DNA from: Euwallacea fornicatus
Lineage: Eukaryota > Arthropoda > Insecta > Coleoptera > Curculionidae
NCBI RefSeq assembly: GCF_040115645.1
Contig: NW_027096042.1
Coordinates: 496,001 to 560,000, forward strand
Length of the DNA stretch: 64,000 nucleotides
Direction: 5' to 3'
Every line of letters begins with the position of its first letter. The first letter of the stretch is position 1. The notes beneath the pieces are model-generated. The model saw only the letters and a list, made by a program, of their open reading frames with translations, ran no database searches and was not told the origin of the DNA. Below are positions 55,840-64,000 of this stretch, piece after piece. Position numbers and translations under genes: made by a program.

Positions 55840-56013
55840 GTTTTCTAGAAAACGAGTAATTTATGTGCTGAAACACACATGTTTCGTGACTTTTCAAGTT
55901 TTGAACCTACGTAACTACGGCAAATGAGCTCCAACTACCTTCAAAATTTGACCACAGAATCACCTCGACGAGTAATTTAACAAGACAAATAAGGCTTCAT
56001 TGTATCTTGGTGA
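55840..56013 (+). repeat. Chimeric monomer (P head, U middle, 'taacaag' tail)
   Basis: The head has the P marker 'ctgaaacacacatg', the middle has the U marker 'taactacgg' with 'gagctcc' where P normally has 'gagctac', and the tail is 'gagtaatttaacaagac', typical of V units that precede a 173-bp unit. This three-part mosaic occurs once in the window. Confidence 0.82.
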
Positions 56014-56359
56014 GTTTTCTAGAAACGAGTAATTTATATGCTCAAACACACTTCTTTCGTGACTTTTCAAGCTATGAACCTACGTAACTTCGGCAAATGA
56101 GCTCCAACTACCTTCAAAATTTGACCACAGAATCACCTCGACGAGTAATTTAACAAGACAAATAAGGCTTCATTGTATCTTGGTGAGTTTTCTAGAAACG
56201 AGTAATTTATATGCACAAACACACTTCTTTCGTGACTTTTCAAGCTATGAACCTACGTAACTTCGGCAAATGAGCTCCAACTACCTTCAAAATTTGACCA
56301 CAGAATCACCTCGACGAACTCTTTAACATGACAAATAAGGCTTCATTGTATCTTGGTGA
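56014..56359 (+). repeat. Two adjacent 173-bp monomers
   Basis: The units at 56014 and 56187 are the only neighbouring pair of shortened monomers. They are not identical: the first has 'tatatgctc' and tail 'gagtaatttaacaag', the second 'tatatgcac' and tail 'gaactctttaac'. The pair lies at the junction between the two interlocking duplications of the 54101-57576 block. Confidence 0.88.
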
Positions 56360-57576
56360 GTTTTCCAGAAAACGAGTAATTTATGTGCACAAACACACTT
56401 CTTTCGTGACTTTTCAAGCTTTGAACCTCCGTAACTTCGGCAAATGAGCTTCAAATACCTTCAAAATTTTACCACAGAATCACCTCGACGAGCTCGTGAA
56501 TATGACAAATAAGGCTTCATTGTATCTTGGTGAGTTTTCCAAAAAACGAGTAATTTATATGCACAAACACACTTCTTTCGTGACTTTTCAAGCTATGAAC
56601 CTACGTAACTTCGGCAAATGAGCTCCAACTACCTTCAAAATTTGACCACAGAATCACCTCGACGAGTAATTTAACACGACTAATAAGGCTTCATTGTATC
56701 TTGGTGAGTTTTCCAGCAAACGAGTAATTTATGTGCACAAACATACTTCATTCGTGACTTTTCAAGTTTTGAACCTCCGTAACTTCGGCAAATGAGCTCC
56801 AACTACCTTCAAAATTTGACCACAGAATCACCTCGACGAGTAATTTAACACGACTAATAAGGCTTCATTGTATCTTGGTGAGTTTTCCAGAAAACGAGTA
56901 ATTTATGTGCACAAACACACTTCTTTCGTGACTTTTCAAGCTATGAACCTACGTAACTTCGGCAAATGAGCTACAACTACCTTCAAAATTTGACCACAGA
57001 ATCACCTCGACGAGTAATTTAACACGACTAATAAGGCTTCATTGTATCTTGGTGAGTTTTCCAAAAAACGAGTAATTTATATGCACAAACACACTTCTTT
57101 CGTGACTTTTCAAGCTTTGAACCTCCGTAACTTCGGCAAATGAGCTCCAACTACCTTCAAAATTTGACCACAGAATCATCACGGTGAGCTCTTCATCATG
57201 ACTCATAAGGCTTCATTGTATCTTGGTGAGTTTTCCAGAAAACGAGTAATTTATGTGCACAAACACACTTCTTTCGTGACTTTTCAAGCTATGAACCTAC
57301 GTAACTTCGGCTAATGAGCTCCAACTACCTTCAAAATTTGACCACAGAATCACCTCGACGAACTCTTTAACATGACAAATAAGGCTTCATTGTATCTTGG
57401 TGAGTTTTCTAGAAACGAGTAATTTATATGCACAAACACACTTCTTTCGTGACTTTTCAAGCTATGAACCTACGTAACTTCGGCAAATGAGCTCCAACTA
57501 CCTTCAAAATTTGACCACAGAATCACCTCGACGAACTCTTTAACATGACAAATAAGGCTTCATTGTATCTTGGTGA

Positions 57577-60500
57577 GTTTTCCAGAAAACGAGTAATTTA
57601 TGTGCACAAACATACTTCTTTCGTGACTTTTCAAGTTTTGAACCTCCGTAACTTCGGCAAATGAGCTCCAACTACCTTCAAAATTTGACCACAGAATCAC
57701 CTCGACGAGTAATTTAACACGACTAATAAGGCTTCATTGTATCTTGGTGAGTTTTCTAGAAAACGAGTAATTTATGTGCACAAACACACTTCTTTCGTGA
57801 CTTTTCAAGCTTTGAACCTCCGTAACTTCGGCAAATGAGGTCCAACTACCTTCAAAATTTGACCACAGAATCATCACGGTGAGCTCTTCATCATGACTCA
57901 TAAGACTTCATTGTATCTTGGTGAGTTTTCCAGAAAACGAGTAATTTATGTGCTCAAACACACATCTTTCGTGACTTTTCAAGTTTTGAACCTACGTAAC
58001 TACGGCAAATGAGCTCCAACTACCTTCAAAATTTGACCACAGAATCACCTCGACGAGTAATTTAACACGACTAATAAGGCTTCATTGTATCTTGGTGAGT
58101 TTTCTAGAAAACGAGTAATTTATGTGCTGAAACACACATGTTTCGTGACTTTTCAAGTTTTGAACCTCCGTAACTTCGGCAAATGTGCTTCAAATTGCTT
58201 AAAAAATTGATCATAGAATCACCTCAACGAGCTCTTTTAAACGACTAAGAAGGCTTCATTGTATCTTGGTGAGTTTTCTAGAAAACGACTAATTTATGTG
58301 CTCAAACACACATCTTTCGTGACTTTTCAAGTTTTGAACCTCCGTAACTTCGGCAAATGTGCTTCAAATTGCTTAAAAAATTGATCATAGAATCACCTCA
58401 ACGAGCTCTTTTAAACGACTAAGAAGGCTTCATTGTATCTTGGTGAGTTTTCTAGAAAACGAGTAATTTATGTGCTCAAACACACATCTTTCGTGACTTT
58501 TCAAGTTTTGAACCTACGTCACTTCGGCAAATGAGCTCCAACTACCTTCAAAATTTGACCACAGAATCACCTCGACGAGCTCTTTAACATGACAAATAAG
58601 GCTTCATTGTATCTTGGTGAGTTTTTTAGAAAACGAGTAATTTATGTGCACAAACACACATCTTTCGTGACTTTTCAAGCTTTGAACCTCCGTAACATCG
58701 GCAAATGAGCTCCAACTACCTTCAAAATTTGACCACAGAATCACCTCGACGAACTCTTCATCATGACTCATAAGGCTTCATTGTATCTTGGTGAGTTTTC
58801 TAGAAAACGAGTAATTTATGTGCACAAACACACATCTTTCGTGACTTTTCAAGCTATGAACCTACGTAACTTCGGCAAATGAGCTCCAACTACCTTCAAA
58901 ATTTGACCACAGAATCACCTCGACGAGTAATTTAACACGACTAATAAGGCTTCATTGTATCTTGGTGAGTTTTCCAGAAAACGAGTAATTTATGTGCACA
59001 AACACACTTCTTTCGTGACTTTTCAAGCTATGAACCTACGTAACTTCGGCAAATGAGCTCCAACTACCTTCAAAATTTGACCACAGAATCACCTCGACGA
59101 GTAATTTAACAAGACAAATAAGGCTTCATTGTATCTTGGTGAGTTTTCTAGAAAACGAGTAATTTATGTGCTCAAACACACATCTTTCGTGACTTTTCAA
59201 GTTTTGAACCTACGTAACTTCGGCAAATGAGCTCCAACTACCTTCAAAATTTGACCACAGAATCACCTCGACGAGCTCTTTAAAATGACAAATAAGGCTT
59301 CATTGTATCTTGGTGAGTTTTCCAGAAAACGAGTAATTTATGTGCACAAACATACTTCTTTCGTGACTTTTCAAGTTTTGAACCTCCGTAACTTCGGCAA
59401 ATGAGCTCCAACTACCTTCAAAATTTGACCACAGAATCACCTCGACGAGTAATTTAACACGACTAATAAGGCTTCATTGTATCTTGGTGAGTTTTCCAGA
59501 AAACGAGTAATTTATGTGCACAAACACACTTCTTTCGTGACTTTTCAAGCTATGAACCTACGTAACTTCGGCTAATGAGCTCCAACTACCTTCAAAATTT
59601 GACCACAGAATCACCTCGACGAACTCTTTAACATGACAAATAAGGCTTCATTGTATCTTGGTGAGTTTTCTAGAAAACGAGTAATTTATGTGCTCAAACA
59701 CACATCTTTCGTGACTTTTCAAGTTTTGAACCTACGTAACTTCGGCAAATGAGCTCCAACTACCTTCAAAATTTGACCACAGAATCACCTCGACGAGTAA
59801 TTTAACAAGACAAATAAGGCTTCATTGTATCTTGGTGAGTTTTCTAGAAAACGAGTAATTTATGTGCACAAACACACTTCTTTCGTGACTTTTCAAGCTT
59901 TGAACCTCCGTAACTTCGGCAAATGAGGACCAACTACCTTCAAAATTTGACCACAGAATCATCACGGTGAGCTCTTCATCATGACTCATAAGGCTTCATT
60001 GTATCTTGGTGAGTTTTCCAGAAAACGAGTAATTTATGTGCTCAAACACACATCTTTCGTGACTTTTCAAGTTTTGAACCTACGTAACTACGGCAAATGA
60101 GCTCCAACTACCTTCAAAATTTGACCACAGAATCACCTCGACGAGCTCTTTAACATGACAAATAAGGCTTCATTGTATCTTGGTGAGTTTTCCAGCAAAC
60201 GAGTAATTTATGTGCACAAACATACTTCATTCGTGACTTTTCAAGTTTTGAACCTCCGTAACTTCGGCAAATGAGCTCCAACTACCTTCAAAATTTGACC
60301 ACAGAATCACCTCGACGAGTAATTTAACACGACTAATAAGGCTTCATTGTATCTTGGTGAGTTTTCCAGAAAACGAGTAATTTATGTGCACAAACACACT
60401 TCTTTCGTGACTTTTCAAGCTATGAACCTACGTAACTTCGGCTAATGAGCTCCAACTACCTTCAAAATTTGACCACAGAATCACCTCGACGAACTCTTTA

Positions 60501-61055
60501 ACATGACAAATAAGGCTTCATTGTATCTTGGTGAGTTTTCTAGAAAACGAGTAATTTATGTGCTCAAACACACATCTTTCGTGACTTTTCAAGTTTTGAA
60601 CCTACGTAACTTCGGCAAATGAGCTCCAACTACCTTCAAAATTTGACCACAGAATCACCTCGACGAGTAATTTAACAAGACAAATAAGGCTTCATTGTAT
60701 CTTGGTGAGTTTTCTAGAAACGAGTAATTTATATGCTCAAACACACTTCTTTCGTGACTTTTCAAGCTATGAACCTACGTAACTTCGGCAAATGAGCTCC
60801 AACTACCTTCAAAATTTGACCACAGAATCACCTCGACGAACTCTTTAACATGACAAATAAGGCTTCATTGTATCTTGGTGAGTTTTCCAGCAAACGAGTA
60901 ATTTATGTGCACAAACATACTTCATTCGTGACTTTTCAAGTTTTGAACCTCCGTAACTTCGGCAAATGAGCTCCAACTACCTTCAAAATTTGACCACAGA
61001 ATCACCTCGACGAGTAATTTAACACGACTAATAAGGCTTCATTGTATCTTGGTGA
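57577..61055 (+). repeat. Region E duplicated segment, right copy (20 monomers)
   Basis: The counterpart of 49578-53404, shorter by two whole monomers. It shares 'aagacttc' after T, the Y pair (58099, 58273), 'cctacgtcac' (58447), K with 'aacatcggc' (58621), 'gaggacc' (59839) and the 'tatatgctc' 173-bp unit (60709). The S unit at 60882 leads directly into another K unit, which starts the next copy. Confidence 0.86.
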
Positions 61056-64000
61056 GTTTTTTAGAAAACGAGTAATTTATGTGCACAAACACACATCTTT
61101 CGTGACTTTTCAAGCTTTGAACCTCCGTAACATCGGCAAATGAGCTCCAACTACCTTCAAAATTTGACCACAGAATCACCTCGACGAACTCTTCATCATG
61201 ACTCATAAGGCTTCATTGTATCTTGGTGAGTTTTCTAGAAAACGAGTAATTTATGTGCACAAACACACATCTTTCGTGACTTTTCAAGCTATGAACCTAC
61301 GTAACTTCGGCAAATGAGCTCCAACTACCTTCAAAATTTGACCACAGAATCACCTCGACGAGTAATTTAACACGACTAATAAGGCTTCATTGTATCTTGG
61401 TGAGTTTTCCAGAAAACGAGTAATTTATGTGCACAAACACACTTCTTTCGTGACTTTTCAAGCTATGAACCTACGTAACTTCGGCAAATGAGCTCCAACT
61501 ACCTTCAAAATTTGACCACAGAATCACCTCGACGAGTAATTTAACAAGACAAATAAGGCTTCATTGTATCTTGGTGAGTTTTCTAGAAAACGAGTAATTT
61601 ATGTGCTCAAACACACATCTTTCGTGACTTTTCAAGTTTTGAACCTACGTAACTTCGGCAAATGAGCTCCAACTACCTTCAAAATTTGACCACAGAATCA
61701 CCTCGACGAGCTCTTTAAAATGACAAATAAGGCTTCATTGTATCTTGGTGAGTTTTCCAGAAAACGAGTAATTTATGTGCACAAACATACTTCTTTCGTG
61801 ACTTTTCAAGTTTTGAACCTCCGTAACTTCGGCAAATGAGCTCCAACTACCTTCAAAATTTGACCACAGAATCACCTCGACGAGTAATTTAACACGACTA
61901 ATAAGGCTTCATTGTATCTTGGTGAGTTTTCCAGAAAACGAGTAATTTATGTGCACAAACACACTTCTTTCGTGACTTTTCAAGCTATGAACCTACGTAA
62001 CTTCGGCTAATGAGCTCCAACTACCTTCAAAATTTGACCACAGAATCACCTCGACGAACTCTTTAACATGACAAATAAGGCTTCATTGTATCTTGGTGAG
62101 TTTTCTAGAAAACGAGTAATTTATGTGCTCAAACACACATCTTTCGTGACTTTTCAAGTTTTGAACCTACGTAACTTCGGCAAATGAGCTCCAACTACCT
62201 TCAAAATTTGACCACAGAATCACCTCGACGAGTAATTTAACAAGACAAATAAGGCTTCATTGTATCTTGGTGAGTTTTCTAGAAAACGAGTAATTTATGT
62301 GCACAAACACACTTCTTTCGTGACTTTTCAAGCTTTGAACCTCCGTAACTTCGGCAAATGAGGACCAACTACCTTCAAAATTTGACCACAGAATCATCAC
62401 GGTGAGCTCTTCATCATGACTCATAAGGCTTCATTGTATCTTGGTGAGTTTTCCAGAAAACGAGTAATTTATGTGCTCAAACACACATCTTTCGTGACTT
62501 TTCAAGTTTTGAACCTACGTAACTACGGCAAATGAGCTCCAACTACCTTCAAAATTTGACCACAGAATCACCTCGACGAGCTCTTTAACATGACAAATAA
62601 GGCTTCATTGTATCTTGGTGAGTTTTCCAGCAAACGAGTAATTTATGTGCACAAACATACTTCATTCGTGACTTTTCAAGTTTTGAACCTCCGTAACTTC
62701 GGCAAATGAGCTCCAACTACCTTCAAAATTTGACCACAGAATCACCTCGACGAGTAATTTAACACGACTAATAAGGCTTCATTGTATCTTGGTGAGTTTT
62801 CCAGAAAACGAGTAATTTATGTGCACAAACACACTTCTTTCGTGACTTTTCAAGCTATGAACCTACGTAACTTCGGCTAATGAGCTCCAACTACCTTCAA
62901 AATTTGACCACAGAATCACCTCGACGAACTCTTTAACATGACAAATAAGGCTTCATTGTATCTTGGTGAGTTTTCTAGAAAACGAGTAATTTATGTGCTC
63001 AAACACACATCTTTCGTGACTTTTCAAGTTTTGAACCTACGTAACTTCGGCAAATGAGCTCCAACTACCTTCAAAATTTGACCACAGAATCACCTCGACG
63101 AGTAATTTAACAAGACAAATAAGGCTTCATTGTATCTTGGTGAGTTTTCTAGAAACGAGTAATTTATATGCTCAAACACACTTCTTTCGTGACTTTTCAA
63201 GCTATGAACCTACGTAACTTCGGCAAATGAGCTCCAACTACCTTCAAAATTTGACCACAGAATCACCTCGACGAACTCTTTAACATGACAAATAAGGCTT
63301 CATTGTATCTTGGTGAGTTTTCCAGCAAACGAGTAATTTATGTGCACAAACATACTTCATTCGTGACTTTTCAAGTTTTGAACCTCCGTAACTTCGGCAA
63401 ATGAGCTCCAACTACCTTCAAAATTTGACCACAGAATCACCTCGACGAGCTCTTTAACATGACAAATAAGGCTTCATTGTATCTTGGTGAGTTTTCCAGC
63501 AAACGAGTAATTTATGTGCACAAACATACTTCATTCGTGACTTTTCAAGTTTTGAACCTCCGTAACTTCGGCAAATGAGCTCCAACTACCTTCAAAATTT
63601 GACCACAGAATCACCTCGACGAGTAATTTAACACGACTAATAAGGCTTCATTGTATCTTGGTGAGTTTTCTAGAAAACGAGTAATTTATGTGCACAAACA
63701 CACTTCTTTCGTGACTTTTCAAGCTATGAACCTACGTAACTTCGGCTAATGAGCTCCAACTACCTTCAAAATTTGACCACAGAATCACCTCGACGAACTC
63801 TTTAACATGACAAATAAGGCTTCATTGTATCTTGGTGAGTTTTCTAGAAAACGAGTAATTTATGTGCTCAAACACACATCTTTCGTGACTTTTCAAGTTT
63901 TGAACCTACGTAACTTCGGCAAATGAGCTCCAACTACCTTCAAAATTTGACCACAGAATCACCTCGACGAACTCTTTAACATGACAAATAAGGCTTCATT
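61056..64000 (+). repeat. Apparently identical duplicate of 50796-53740, running off the window
   Basis: I compared this stretch line by line with 50796-53740 at a constant offset of 10260 bp and found no difference over 2945 bp. Sixteen full monomers and the final partial one are in the same order: K, Q-like, Q, V, R, q, V, T ('gaggacc'), U, S, q, V, 173-bp, S, S, Q-like ('ctag', 'ggctaatg'), V. The match starts in the tail of the preceding unit, near 61031, and is still unbroken at the last base, so the true duplication is longer. Confidence 0.86.
63839..64000 (+). repeat. Partial final monomer (V type), array continues past the window
   Basis: The first 162 bp of a V unit with 'ctag', 'ctcaaacacacatc', 'taacttcgg' and tail 'gaactctttaac', cut by the window edge at 'ggcttcatt'. 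The array gives no sign of decay near either edge, so both ends of the window lie inside a longer array. Confidence 0.93.

Larger units (their letters stand above)
54101..57576 (+). repeat. Mixed block with nested 6- and 13-monomer duplications
   Basis: Twenty monomers. S-P-Q-Q2-W-q at 54101-55144 resembles the region-A block at 6439, including 'aagtcttc' after P. The four units at 55145-55839 (173-bp, 'gctcgtgaatatg' variant, 'ccaaaa' Q hybrid, S) are repeated at 56187-56881, an offset of 1042 bp or six monomers. Q2-W-q-173-bp at 54623-55317 is repeated at 56882-57576, an offset of 2259 bp or 13 monomers. Four of the window's twenty 173-bp units fall here. The two duplications interlock, which indicates successive unequal exchanges. 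Confidence 0.82.
1..64000 (+). repeat. Uninterrupted 174-bp satellite DNA array (367 full monomers plus one partial), probable centromeric satellite
   Basis: The junction 'cttggtgagttttc' recurs every 174 bp from start to end, always in the same orientation. Twenty monomers are 173 bp, and counting them makes the phase close exactly at the last unit (start 63839), so there is no other net insertion or deletion. The most conserved stretches are unit positions 155-174 ('gcttcattgtatcttggtga') and about 44-59 ('ttcgtgacttttcaag'). The most variable are 6-10, 29-43, 60-72, 77-78, 87-101 and 124-153. The consensus is about 38-39% GC with seven CpG sites. No unique sequence, transposon or gene interrupts the array. 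By known patterns, a near-nucleosomal unit, strong homogeneity and higher-order organisation fit a plant centromeric satellite. The species and the centromeric role are inferred, not shown. Confidence 0.97.
45403..64000 (+). repeat. Region E: third higher-order family with K, 'ggctaatg' and 'gaggacc' markers
   Basis: About 107 monomers. Markers are 'gttttttag' (K units at 45751, 50796, 58621, 61056), 'cttcggctaatg' in q-like units, 'gaggacc' in T units (46621, 52014, 59839, 62274), 'cctacgtcacttcgg' in V (45577, 50622, 58447), and 173-bp units with 'tatatgctc'. The best-defined unit is K, Q-like with 'cacatc', Q (tail 'taacaag'), V, R, q, V, T, U, S, q, V, 173-bp, S: 14 monomers and 2435 bp (58621-61055). 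It is followed directly by another copy from 61056. An earlier, more divergent version is at 45751-48359. A mixed block at 54101-57576 interrupts the pattern. Confidence 0.84.

Noticed and set aside
1..64000. CRISPR-like regular spacing of repeats
   Set aside because: The repeat is the full 174 bp with no unique spacers; it is a tandem satellite.
1..64000. Assigning the satellite to a named family or species such as a Brassica centromere repeat
   Set aside because: The resemblance is only a vague recollection. A BLAST search of the consensus against plant satellite libraries would decide it, and I cannot run one.

Overview
The whole 64 kb is one uninterrupted, head-to-tail satellite DNA array. 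I see no gene, RNA gene, transposon or non-repeat sequence anywhere in it. Taking base 1 of the unit as the g of 'gttttc' that follows 'ggtga', the window holds 367 complete monomers plus a 162-bp partial one. Of the complete monomers, 347 are 174 bp and 20 are 173 bp, and this arithmetic closes exactly: monomer 368 starts at 63839, which is 1+367x174-20. All monomers lie in the same orientation. My consensus is about 38-39% GC, and all six reading frames are closed within each unit.

Organism: a roughly nucleosome-sized monomer, very high homogeneity, tens of kb with no interruption and higher-order organisation indicate a eukaryotic centromeric or pericentromeric satellite, most likely from a flowering plant. 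A crucifer-like centromere repeat is a guess from general resemblance only. I cannot confirm a family without a database search.

Monomer types used below (unit positions in brackets). P: 'ctgaaacacacatg' (29-42). Q: 'ccag' (6-9), 'gctatgaacctacg' (59-72), tail 'gagtaattt' (131-139). q: Q with tail 'gaactcttt'. Q2: Q with 'gagctacaac'. R: 'aaacatacttc' (32-42) with 'gttttgaacctccg'. S: 'ccagcaaac' (6-14) with 'tacttcattcg'. T: 'gaggtcc' (87-93) with tail 'tcatcacggtgagctcttc'. U: 'ccag', 'ctcaaacacacatc', 'taactacgg'. V: 'ctag', 'ctcaaacacacatc', 'taacttcgg'. W: 'ccaaaaaac' with 'tatatgcac' and the T-like tail. X and Y: diverged types with 'tgtgcttcaaatt' or 'ccaaatcgcttc'. Z: 173-bp type with 'cttcggaaaatg'. 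K: 'gttttttag'.

Layout. Region A (1-9222): 6- to 9-monomer higher-order units starting with P and ending in S, interrupted by diverged X units at 1219-2088. Region B (9223-26269): a 14-monomer, 2435-bp higher-order repeat (P-Q-Q2-W-q-V-Z-V-R-T-U-Y-U-S), with full copies at 11659 and 21748 and several deletion derivatives. Transition (26270-30444): mixed units with short duplications. Region C (30445-43315): a different 22- to 23-monomer higher-order repeat (3827 and 4001 bp) rich in V and R. Block D (43316-45402): a displaced fragment of the region-B repeat. Region E (45403-64000): a third higher-order family with K, 'ggctaatg' and 'gaggacc' markers. It has a 14-monomer period of 2435 bp and near-identical multi-kb duplications, one of which runs off the right end of the window.

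No gene products act together here. What can be read is the history of the array: point mutation, unequal crossover, segmental duplication and exchange within monomers. If it is a functional centromere, the units would be the DNA substrate of CENH3 (CENP-A) nucleosomes, but the sequence alone cannot show that.
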